Part shown: positions 11,101-16,388 of the stretch, one piece after another
Layout: every line of letters begins with the position of its first letter
Numbering within the stretch: position 1 is the first letter of the stretch
Assembly: GCA_036257595.1 (NCBI GenBank)
Contig: DATAFF010000051.1
Coordinates: 1 to 16,388, forward strand
Reading direction: 5' to 3'
Length of the DNA: 16,388 nucleotides
From: DATAFF01 sp036257595
GTDB taxonomy: Bacteria > Pseudomonadota > Alphaproteobacteria > Rhizobiales > Aestuariivirgaceae
Program-made: the position numbers and the translations under genes
The notes under the pieces: model-generated
Database searches by the model: none
The model's input: the letters and a program-made list of their open reading frames with translations, nothing else
Told to the model about the DNA's origin: nothing

Positions 11101-12272
11101 CCGACGAGGGCGACAAGGTGAAGCGCGGCATGCGGCTGGCGGAGTGGGACCCCTACACCCGGCCGATCATGACCGAGGCGAACGGCCATGTCGAATATGA
11201 GGACCTGGTCGAGGGCCTGTCGGTGGCGGAGCAGACCGACGAGTCGACCGGCATCACCAATCGCGTGGTGGTGGATACGAAGGGCAATGTCCGCGGCGAG
11301 CACCTCAAGCCGGCGATCGTGATCAAGGATGGCAGGGGCAAGCTGATCAAGCTCGCCCGCGGCACGGACGCACGCTACATGCTGCCGGCCAACGCCATTC
11401 TGTCGGTGGATCCGAATGCCGGCGTCAAGGCTGGCGACGTGCTGGCCCGCATTCCGCTGGAAAGCGCCAAGACCCGCGACATAACCGGTGGTCTGCCGCG
11501 GGTGGCGGAGCTGTTCGAGGCGCGTCGGCCGAAGGACCATGCGATCATCGCCGAGGTGTCGGGACGGGTGGAGTTCGGCCGCGACTACAAGAACAAGCGG
11601 CGGATCCGCATCGTGCCGACCGACGAGTCGCTCGAGCCGATCGAGTATCTCATCCCGAAGGGCAAGCATTTGCCGGTTCAGGAAGGAGACTTCATCGAGA
11701 AGGGCGAGTACATTCTCGACGGCAATCCGGCGCCGCACGACATTCTGGCGATCAAGGGCGTGGAGGATCTTGCCTCGTTCCTGGTCAACGAGATCCAGGA
11801 GGTCTACCGGCTGCAGGGCGTGTCGATCAACGACAAACATATCGAGGTGATCGTTCGCCAGATGCTGCAGAAGGTGGAGATCGTCTCCTCCGGCGACACC
11901 ACGCTCTTGCCCGGCGAGCAGCTCGACCGCATCGAGCTCGACGAGATCAATGCCAAGGTCGAGTCGGAAGGCGGCAAGCCGGCGACAGCCAATCCGGTGC
12001 TGCTCGGCATCACCAAAGCGTCCCTGCAGACCCGGTCGTTCATCTCGGCCGCATCGTTCCAGGAGACCACCCGGGTGCTGACCGAGGCGGCGGTGTCCGG
12101 CAAGGTCGACACGCTCGAGGGCTTGAAGGAGAACGTCATCGTCGGGCGGCTGATCCCGGCCGGCACCGGCGGCACGCTCGCCCGGTTCAAGCAGATCGCC
12201 GAGAAGCGCGACAACCTGATCCTCGAGGAGCAGGCGAAGCAGTCGGGCGAGGTCCTGCCGGCGGCGGAGTAG
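8100..12272 (+). CDS. rpoC: DNA-directed RNA polymerase subunit beta'
   Basis: RpoC is the beta' subunit, which carries the catalytic Mg2+ site, the clamp and the trigger loop. The 1390-residue product is complete. It shows the first zinc site with Cys71, Cys73, Cys86 and Cys89, the catalytic loop NADFDGDQM with Asp462, Asp464 and Asp466, the bridge-helix region AHSGARGSPAQMKQLAGMRG, and the second zinc site with Cys811, Cys885, Cys892 and Cys895. The C-terminal segment ends in TLARFKQIAEKRDNL. The start at ATG 8100 is preceded by AAGGAG with an 11-base spacer, a little long. The gene ends 26 bases before a strong terminator, so the rpl-rpoBC transcript very probably ends here. Confidence 0.98.
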   Translation: MKQEVMNVFAPAGQPQTFDQIRISIASPEKINSWSFGEIKKPETINYRTFKPERDGLFCARIFGPIKDYECLCGKYKRMKYKGIICEKCGVEVTLAKVRRERMGHIELAAPVAHIWFLKSLPSRIGLLLDMTLKDIERVLYFENYIVLEPGLTPLKLHQLLSEEEYLTAIDSYGEDGFTASIGAEAVRELLTGINLEKLRDDLRKEIAESTSDLKPKKLAKRLKIVEAFIESGNRPEWMILTVVPVIPPELRPLVPLDGGRFATSDLNDLYRRVINRNNRLKRLIELRAPDIIIRNEKRMLQEAVDALFDNGRRGRVITGANKRPLKSLADMLKGKQGRFRQNLLGKRVDYSGRSVIVVGPELKLHQCGLPKKMALELFKPFIYSRLDAKGLSATVKQAKKLVEKEKPEVWDILDEVIREHPVLLNRAPTLHRLGIQAFEPTLIEGKAIQLHPLVCAAFNADFDGDQMAVHVPLSLEAQLEARVLMMSTNNILHPANGAPIIVPSQDIVLGLYYLSLVRNGEPGEGKLFASMAEIDHALASGVVTLHAKIKARFKYIGLDGKEVSKVFETTPGRMKIGELLPREPGISLELCNKLLTKREISKMIDAVYRHCGQKESVIFCDKIMGLGFYHAFKAGISFGKDDMVIPDTKERLVEETRELAKEYEQQYIDGLITQGEKYNKVVDAWAKCTDRVADEMMSRISAVQVEPETGREKPVNSIYMMAHSGARGSPAQMKQLAGMRGLMAKPSGEIIETPIISNFKEGLSVLEYFNSTHGARKGLADTALKTANSGYLTRRLVDVAQDCIITEDDCGTEESITARPLIDAGEVIASLGSRVLGRTAAEDVKDPVSGAVLVARNDEILESHVEAIEKAGIQNVRIRSVLTCATKFGVCAKCYGRDLARGTPVNMGEAVGVIAAQSIGEPGTQLTMRTFHIGGTAQVLDESFIESNHDGIVRMRNRNVVRDSSGKLIVMGRNMSLVIEDANGTERAVHKITYGTRLFADEGDKVKRGMRLAEWDPYTRPIMTEANGHVEYEDLVEGLSVAEQTDESTGITNRVVVDTKGNVRGEHLKPAIVIKDGRGKLIKLARGTDARYMLPANAILSVDPNAGVKAGDVLARIPLESAKTRDITGGLPRVAELFEARRPKDHAIIAEVSGRVEFGRDYKNKRRIRIVPTDESLEPIEYLIPKGKHLPVQEGDFIEKGEYILDGNPAPHDILAIKGVEDLASFLVNEIQEVYRLQGVSINDKHIEVIVRQMLQKVEIVSSGDTTLLPGEQLDRIELDEINAKVESEGGKPATANPVLLGITKASLQTRSFISAASFQETTRVLTEAAVSGKVDTLEGLKENVIVGRLIPAGTGGTLARFKQIAEKRDNLILEEQAKQSGEVLPAAE

Positions 12273-12298
12273 CCGACGGCGCCCCTCTTACAAGGACG

Positions 12299-12330
12299 AA
12301 CGGCCCGGCAATCGACCGGGCCGTTTTCTT
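12299..12330 (+). terminator. Intrinsic terminator after rpoC
   Basis: AACGGCCCGG (12299-12308) pairs with CCGGGCCGTT (12316-12325) around a seven-base loop, and the stem runs directly into TTTTCTT. This is a classic Rho-independent terminator for plus-strand transcription, placed 26 bases after the rpoC stop. On the minus strand the stem is followed by TTCGTCC, a poor T-run, so it is at best a weak terminator for the convergent VOC gene. Confidence 0.93.
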
Positions 12331-12382
12331 CAGATGAGAGGTTGACTAACCGAACAAACCGTTACGAAACCTGGTGAGCATT

Positions 12383-12428
12383 GTCTCGAGCAGCCGACGC
12401 CGTACCTTGCAAGCTGCGTCTTCGAGAC
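12383..12428 (-). other. Inverted repeat just after the VOC gene
   Basis: GTCTCGA (12383-12389) pairs with TCGAGAC (12422-12428), with an inner GACGC (12396-12400) and GCGTC (12416-12420). Read on the minus strand, it begins one base after the VOC stop codon. It lacks a T-run but may mark that gene's 3' end. The function is not established. Confidence 0.4.
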
Positions 12429-12429
12429 C

Positions 12430-12834
12430 TCACGCGGCAGTTTCGGAGAGGGCGTGGTAGGGATCGGGCTCGATCAGCCCGATCATCGCACCCGCCGCAT
12501 CGGTCACGACGGCGAGCTTGCCAACGCCAGGAATGTGCGTTGCAGGCCGCATGATCTCGCCGCCTGCAAAAGCAGTCGCCCGCTCGGCCTGGCCGATATC
12601 GGCAACCGCCATATAGGTCATCCAATGTGAAGGGATGCCCGCATAGTCCGGCTCGCTGAGGGCGAAAACGCCACCCACCGGCTTGCCTTCCTTGCGCGCG
12701 ATCCAGTACTCGGCGGCATCGGGGAGCGCGACTTTCTCGAACTCCCAGCCGAGCGTCCGCCCGTAAAAGGCACGGGCGGCGTCGGGCTCCCAGGTATTGA
12801 GCTCGTGCCACCAGGTACGCAGCGGCTTTGTCAT
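12430..12834 (-). CDS. VOC-superfamily (glyoxalase/bleomycin-resistance-like) protein
   Basis: This 134-residue protein has the marks of the vicinal oxygen chelate fold. It has an N-terminal beta-alpha module containing WHELNTWEPDAARAFYGRTLGW (residues 9-30). Then comes GGVFAL, and a second module opens with HWMTYMAVADIGQA and ends with a conserved Glu122 in IGLIEP. This pattern matches the small predicted proteins related to lactoylglutathione lyase; their substrates are mostly unknown. His10, His70 and Glu122 are possible metal ligands, by inference. The start is supported by AGGAGG, complementary to 12845-12850, 10 bases upstream. The gene lies between the rpoC terminator and the str promoter and is transcribed against both. 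It is the only non-housekeeping gene here. I cannot assign a reaction. Confidence 0.85.
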   Translation of the reverse strand: MTKPLRTWWHELNTWEPDAARAFYGRTLGWEFEKVALPDAAEYWIARKEGKPVGGVFALSEPDYAGIPSHWMTYMAVADIGQAERATAFAGGEIMRPATHIPGVGKLAVVTDAAGAMIGLIEPDPYHALSETAA

Positions 12835-12995
12835 GTGTCGGGATCCTCCTCATCCAGCGGTACGGCAGCCGTCCATTGGCCAGATTGGCGCGGCGCTCAG
12901 GCGAGGATATGACCGGAATCGCATCGAATCGGGGCGGGAGGGTAGATCTTCGTCCGCCACAAGCCCAAATAGGCGGAAACCGGCGTATTTGCTGC

Positions 12996-13024
12996 TTGAC
13001 GCAGATGGGAGGCGTCAGTATGTT
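12996..13024 (+). promoter_or_regulatory. Probable sigma70-type promoter of the str operon
   Basis: TTGACG (12996-13001, preceded by C) and TATGTT (13019-13024) are separated by exactly 17 bases. This is close to the CTTGAC-N17-CTATAT pattern of alphaproteobacterial housekeeping promoters. Transcription would start near 13031, giving a leader of about 220 bases before rpsL. It is the best -35/-10 pair I found in the gap, but the start site is not proven. Confidence 0.65.
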
Positions 13025-13149
13025 CCGCGCGTTTTCGGGTGGCAGGCCGTAGACGCGTTGTCACTTGTCTAAACGCTGCCGGAAACAGCTTATCATCGCG
13101 GGACATGACCTCGTGGCGGATGCCGCGCGGTCCTCTGATGAGCGGCATT

Positions 13150-13200
13150 CAGCATCGGGAAGCCGGGATGCTGGGGTGCTGTTTCGGGTGTTTGACACTC
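13150..13200 (+). promoter_or_regulatory. Structured part of the rpsL leader
   Basis: CAGCATC (13150-13156) pairs with GATGCTG (13167-13173). A second hairpin joins GGGTGT (13186-13191) to ACACTC (13195-13200) around a TTG loop. Both lie in the presumed str-operon leader. They could be regulatory targets, for example for S7 or another ribosomal protein, but only the base pairing is seen. Confidence 0.4.
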
Positions 13201-13251
13201 GGGAATGTCCGGCGACGCCAGGATGAACCTTTCGAGAGTGCACGCGAACCG

Positions 13252-13623
13252 ATGCCGACGATCAACCAACTTATCCGCAAGCCGCGCATTTCGCCGCGGA
13301 CGCGCAACAAGGTCCCGGCCATGCAGGCTTGCCCGCAGAAGCGGGGAGTGTGCACGCGCGTCTATACGACGACGCCGAAAAAGCCCAACTCGGCCCTGCG
13401 GAAGGTTGCCAAGGTACGCCTGACCAACGGGTTCGAGGTGGTGAGCTACATACCGGGCGAGGGTCACAATCTGCAGGAGCATTCGGTGGTGATGATCCGG
13501 GGCGGCCGGGTCAAGGACCTGCCGGGTGTGCGCTACCACATCATTCGCGGCGTGCTCGACACCCAAGGGGTCGGCAAGCGCCGGCAGCGGCGCTCGAAAT
13601 ACGGCGCCAAGCGTCCGAAGTAG
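13252..13623 (+). CDS. rpsL: 30S ribosomal protein S12 (uS12)
   Basis: S12 sits at the decoding centre and helps check codon-anticodon pairing. The 123-residue product has the normal length and the highly conserved core (ACPQKRGVCTRVYTTTPKKP from residue 26, then GHNLQEHSVVMIRGGRVKDL). Lys43 and Lys88, the positions most often changed in streptomycin resistance, are unaltered, and Asp89, the site of methylthiolation in other bacteria, is present. The frame extends upstream, but ATG 13252 gives the standard start MPTINQLIRKPR. The nearest Shine-Dalgarno-like GAGAG (13234-13238) is 13 bases away, so the ribosome binding site is poor. This is the first gene of the str operon; rpsG follows after 23 bases. 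Confidence 0.98.
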   Translation: MPTINQLIRKPRISPRTRNKVPAMQACPQKRGVCTRVYTTTPKKPNSALRKVAKVRLTNGFEVVSYIPGEGHNLQEHSVVMIRGGRVKDLPGVRYHIIRGVLDTQGVGKRRQRRSKYGAKRPK

Positions 13624-13646
13624 CAGCGGACGAGAGGAAGAGAGAC

Positions 13647-14117
13647 ATGTCCCGACGCCACCGTGCCGTTCGCCGCGATATCAATCCGGATCCGAAATTC
13701 GGCGATGTCGTGCTGTCGAAGTTCATGAACAACCTGATGCTGCAGGGTAAGAAGTCGGTTGCCGAGTCGATCGTCTATGGCGCCTTCGACCGAATCCAGG
13801 ATCGCACCAAGCAGGATCCGCTGGCGGTGTTTCATCAGGCGCTCGACAATGTCAGCCCGGCAATCGAGGTGCGTTCTCGCCGCGTCGGCGGCGCGACCTA
13901 CCAGGTGCCTGTGGAGGTGCGCACCGAGCGGCGCCAGGCGCTGGCGATCCGCTGGCTGATCACCGCCGCCCGCGGGCGCAACGAGAACACCATGGTGGAG
14001 CGGCTCTCGGGAGAGCTGCTGGACGCCGCCAACAATCGTGGCACGGCCGTCAAGAAGCGGGAGGACACGCACCGGATGGCGGAGGCGAACCGTGCCTTCT
14101 CGCACTATCGCTGGTGA
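13647..14117 (+). CDS. rpsG: 30S ribosomal protein S7 (uS7)
   Basis: S7 starts assembly of the 30S head by binding the 3' domain of 16S rRNA, and lies near the E site. The 156-residue product is typical, beginning MSRRHRAVRRDINPDPKFGD. It contains VAESIVYGAFD, the beta-hairpin region RSRRVGGATYQVPVEV, the helix ALAIRWLITAARGRNENTM, and the conserved end KREDTHRMAEANRAFSHYRW. The ATG follows the purine-rich GAGAGGAAGAGAG. The rpsL-rpsG gap is only 23 bases, far shorter than the gap that carries the S7 repression site in E. coli, so any S7 feedback must act elsewhere. fusA follows after another 23 bases. Confidence 0.98.
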   Translation: MSRRHRAVRRDINPDPKFGDVVLSKFMNNLMLQGKKSVAESIVYGAFDRIQDRTKQDPLAVFHQALDNVSPAIEVRSRRVGGATYQVPVEVRTERRQALAIRWLITAARGRNENTMVERLSGELLDAANNRGTAVKKREDTHRMAEANRAFSHYRW

Positions 14118-14140
14118 CGAAGGCTTGAGGATTTGACGCC

Positions 14141-16213
14141 ATGCCGCGCAAACACAAAATCGAGGATTACCGCAATTTCGGCATCATGGCCCATATCGAT
14201 GCCGGCAAGACCACGACGACCGAGCGCATCCTCTATTATTCGGGCAAGAGCCATAAGATCGGCGAGGTTCATGACGGCGCTGCCACCATGGACTGGATGG
14301 AGCAGGAGCAGGAGCGGGGCATCACCATCACCTCCGCTGCCACCACCACCTTCTGGCAGGACAAGCGGCTGAACATCATCGACACGCCGGGCCATGTCGA
14401 CTTCACCATCGAGGTGGAGCGCAGCCTTCGCGTGCTCGACGGCGCGGTGTGCGTGCTCGATTCCAATCAGGGCGTCGAGCCGCAGACCGAAACCGTGTGG
14501 CGCCAGGGCGACAAGTATCGTGTCCCGCGCATCGTGTTCTGCAACAAGATGGACAAGACCGGCGCCGACTTCGAGCGCTGCCTCGCCGACATCCGGACGC
14601 GGCTCGGCGCCAAGCCGGTGCCCATTCAGCTGCCCTATGGGGCGGAAGCGTCGTTCAAGGGCATTATCGATCTCGTGCGCATGAAAGCGGTGGTGTGGGA
14701 GGACGAGGGCCTCGGCGCCAAGTTCCATGACGAGGCGATTCCGACGGAGCTCGCCGAGCGGGCGGCGGAGGCCCGCCTCGAGATGATCGAGGCCTGCGTC
14801 GATCTCGACGAGGCGGCGATGGAGGCCTATCTCTCCGGCGAGGAGATCGACAACGACACGATCAAGCGGCTCCTGCGCAAGGCGGTGATCACCGGTGCCT
14901 TCTTCCCGGTCCTTTGCGGATCGGCCTTCAAGAACAAGGGTGTTCAGCCGCTGCTCGACGCGGTGGTGGACTATCTGCCGTCGCCGGTCGATGTTCCGCC
15001 CATCAAGGGCATCGACCCGCGGAACGATGCCGAGGTGGTGCGGAGCTCGACGGACGACGAGCCGATGGCGATGCTCGCCTTCAAGATCATGGACGATCCC
15101 TATGGCGTCCTGACCTTCGCGCGCATCTATTCCGGGCGCCTCGCCAAGGGCTCGACCGTTCTCAATTCGACACGGGGCAAGACCGATCGCATCGGCCGCA
15201 TGGTGCTGATGCACGCCAATTCGCGCGAGGAGATCTCGGAAGCCTATGCCGGCGACATCGTGGCGCTGGTCGGCCTCAAGGAAACCCGCACCGGCGATAC
15301 GCTGTGCGATGTCGCCAAGCCGGTGATCCTCGAGCGCATGGAGTTCCCGGACCCGGTCATCGAGATGGCGATCGAGCCCAAGACCAAGGGCGACCAGGAG
15401 AAGATGGCGCTGGCGCTCAACAAGCTGGCGACCGAGGATCCTTCCTTTTATGTCTCGACCGACCAGGAGTCGGGCCAGACCATCATCAAGGGGATGGGCG
15501 AGCTCCATCTCGACATCAAGGTCGACATCCTGAAGCGGACCCACAAGGTCGAGGTCAATGTCGGCGCGCCGCAGGTCGCCTATCGCGAGACCATCACCCG
15601 GCGCACCGAGGTGGATTACACCCATAAGAAGCAGACCGGCGGCACCGGCCAATATGCCCGGGTGAAGCTGGTGGTCGAGCCCAACGAGAAGGGCAAGGGC
15701 TTCGAGTTCGACAATGAGATCGTCGGCGGCGTGGTGCCGAAGGAGTTCATCCCGGGTGTCGAGAAGGGGCTCAATTCGGTGATGACCTCCGGCACGATCA
15801 TCGGCTTCCCGGTGGTCGATGTGAAGGTGGCGCTGATCGACGGCGCCTATCACGAGGTCGATTCCTCGACCATCGCCTTCGAGATTGCGGCGCGCACGGC
15901 GCTGCGGGAAGCGCTGCAGAAGTCGGCGCCGGTCCTGCTCGAGCCGATCATGAAGGTCGAGGTGGTGACGCCGGAGGAGTATCTCGGCAGCGTCATCGGC
16001 GATCTGAACTCGCGGCGCGGCCAGATCGCCGGGACCGACAGCCGCGGCAACGCCCAGGTGGTGTCCGCCATGGTGCCGCTCGCCAACATGTTCGGCTATG
16101 TCAACAATCTGCGCTCGATGAGCCAGGGACGCGCCGCCTATACGATGCAGTTCGACCATTATGCGGAGGTCCCCCGCAATGTGGCCGATGAAGTGGTTGC
16201 AAAATACGCCTGA
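14141..16213 (+). CDS. fusA: Elongation factor G
   Basis: EF-G is the GTPase that drives translocation of tRNAs and mRNA and, with RRF, ribosome recycling. The 690-residue product is complete and of usual size. The GTPase domain shows the P-loop AHIDAGKT (17-24), the switch I segment RGITI (59-63, Thr62), DTPGHVD (81-87, with the catalytic His85) and NKMD (135-138). Later domains include GDIVALVGLKETRTGDTLCD (domain II), GMGELHLDI (III), GGVVPKEFIPGVEKGL (IV) and PEEYLGSVIGDLNSRRG (V). The ATG follows GAGGA at about 10 bases. Its place between rpsG and tuf is the standard str-operon order, and the second tuf begins 34 bases after its stop. Confidence 0.98.
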   Translation: MPRKHKIEDYRNFGIMAHIDAGKTTTTERILYYSGKSHKIGEVHDGAATMDWMEQEQERGITITSAATTTFWQDKRLNIIDTPGHVDFTIEVERSLRVLDGAVCVLDSNQGVEPQTETVWRQGDKYRVPRIVFCNKMDKTGADFERCLADIRTRLGAKPVPIQLPYGAEASFKGIIDLVRMKAVVWEDEGLGAKFHDEAIPTELAERAAEARLEMIEACVDLDEAAMEAYLSGEEIDNDTIKRLLRKAVITGAFFPVLCGSAFKNKGVQPLLDAVVDYLPSPVDVPPIKGIDPRNDAEVVRSSTDDEPMAMLAFKIMDDPYGVLTFARIYSGRLAKGSTVLNSTRGKTDRIGRMVLMHANSREEISEAYAGDIVALVGLKETRTGDTLCDVAKPVILERMEFPDPVIEMAIEPKTKGDQEKMALALNKLATEDPSFYVSTDQESGQTIIKGMGELHLDIKVDILKRTHKVEVNVGAPQVAYRETITRRTEVDYTHKKQTGGTGQYARVKLVVEPNEKGKGFEFDNEIVGGVVPKEFIPGVEKGLNSVMTSGTIIGFPVVDVKVALIDGAYHEVDSSTIAFEIAARTALREALQKSAPVLLEPIMKVEVVTPEEYLGSVIGDLNSRRGQIAGTDSRGNAQVVSAMVPLANMFGYVNNLRSMSQGRAAYTMQFDHYAEVPRNVADEVVAKYA

Positions 16214-16247
16214 TCACTGCCCCGCCAGGGCCCATGGAGATTGACTG

Positions 16248-16388
16248 ATGGCCAAAGCGAAGTTTGAGCGATCGAAGCCGCACTGCAATATTGGGACGAT
16301 TGGTCATGTTGACCATGGGAAGACGTCGTTGACGGCGGCGATTACCAAGATTTTGGCGGAGACTGGCGGGGCGACCTATACGGCGTAT
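16248..16388 (+). CDS. tuf: Elongation factor Tu, N-terminal 47 residues (partial, second tuf copy)
   Basis: This is the 5' end of the str-operon EF-Tu gene, cut by the end of the window. It reads MAKAKFERSKPHCNIGTIGH and continues with the P-loop GHVDHGKT (residues 19-26). The ATG is preceded by GGAG (16236-16239) with an 8-base spacer. Codon choice is unusual for a highly expressed gene here: all four Ile codons are ATT, both Leu codons are TTG, three of five Gly codons are GGG, and only 7 of 47 codons end in C. The first 47 codons of fusA include 23 ending in C. The protein identity is certain; the cause of the codon pattern is not known. Confidence 0.97.
   Translation, partial: MAKAKFERSKPHCNIGTIGHVDHGKTSLTAAITKILAETGGATYTAY

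Larger units (their letters stand above)
12835..13251. other. Divergent intergenic region between the VOC gene and rpsL
   Basis: This 417-base stretch holds the VOC ribosome binding site, the str promoter at 12996-13024 and the rpsL leader. The open frames in it on either strand resemble no family I know and look like chance frames in G+C-rich DNA. I saw no convincing promoter for the VOC gene. Confidence 0.6.

Noticed and set aside
12362..12853. A 163-codon minus-strand frame overlapping the VOC gene
   Set aside because: It overlaps the VOC gene in another frame and has an Arg/Cys-rich translation typical of an out-of-frame read. The VOC frame has the fold motifs and the ribosome binding site.
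13022..13036. A near match to the alphaproteobacterial LexA box (GTTC-N7-TTTC) over the str -10 region
   Set aside because: The second half-site is off by one base in a short motif, and there is no reason to expect SOS control of ribosomal genes.
12897..13148. An 83-codon minus-strand frame in the VOC-rpsL gap
   Set aside because: No known family or convincing ribosome binding site, and it runs across the proposed str promoter; probably chance.
13192..13220. A perfect TTGACA at 13192-13197 as a second rpsL promoter
   Set aside because: The -10 position 17 bases downstream reads ACGCCA, which is not promoter-like, and the hexamer is part of a small hairpin.
14105..16159. A 684-codon minus-strand frame opposite fusA
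   Set aside because: It is a shadow of fusA for the same reasons; the fusA frame is fully conserved and explains the region.

Overview
The window is a compact, housekeeping segment of an alphaproteobacterial chromosome, most likely from the order Hyphomicrobiales (Rhizobiales). The evidence is the gene order (tuf, tRNA-Trp, secE, nusG, rplK, rplA, rplJ, rplL, rpoB, rpoC, then rpsL, rpsG, fusA, tuf), the high G+C with mostly C- or G-ending codons, a short one-membrane-span SecE, and RpoB and RpoC sequences of rhizobial type (for example the RpoB start MTQTFIGRKRVRKFFG). I cannot place it below order level from sequence alone.

Layout. 1-305 is the 3' end of a first tuf gene (EF-Tu). It is followed by tRNA-Trp(CCA) at 350-425 and a tight plus-strand run of secE-nusG (protein export and transcription elongation), rplK-rplA (L11, L1), a 363-base structured leader, rplJ-rplL (the L10/L12 stalk), and rpoB-rpoC (RNA polymerase beta and beta'). 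A strong intrinsic terminator at 12299-12330 closes this block. The only gene on the minus strand, a small VOC/glyoxalase-fold protein (12430-12834), lies between the two housekeeping blocks. The str operon then starts from a good sigma70-type promoter (12996-13024), with a 220-base leader, rpsL, rpsG, fusA and the 5' end of a second tuf gene cut by the window edge.

Function. Apart from the VOC protein, every gene serves the transcription-translation machinery: elongation factors EF-Tu and EF-G, the L1/L11/L10/L12 parts of the 50S factor-binding centre and L1 stalk, 30S decoding proteins S12 and S7, the core RNA polymerase subunits, its elongation factor NusG, and the SecE translocon subunit. 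No genes look broken, and I see no insertion sequence, CRISPR array, prophage or defence genes.

I found no new multi-gene system. The more interesting material is in the gaps between genes. The rplJ leader contains what reads as a textbook kink-turn RNA, probably the L10(L12)4 autoregulatory target. The rpoB-rpoC gap has a perfect 12-bp palindrome and a 12-codon ORF whose stop overlaps the rpoC start. The rplL-rpoB gap holds two large hairpins without U-tracts. The rpsL leader is structured, while the rpsL-rpsG gap is too short for the E. coli type of S7 control site. Finally, the start of the second tuf has codon choices unlike its neighbours.
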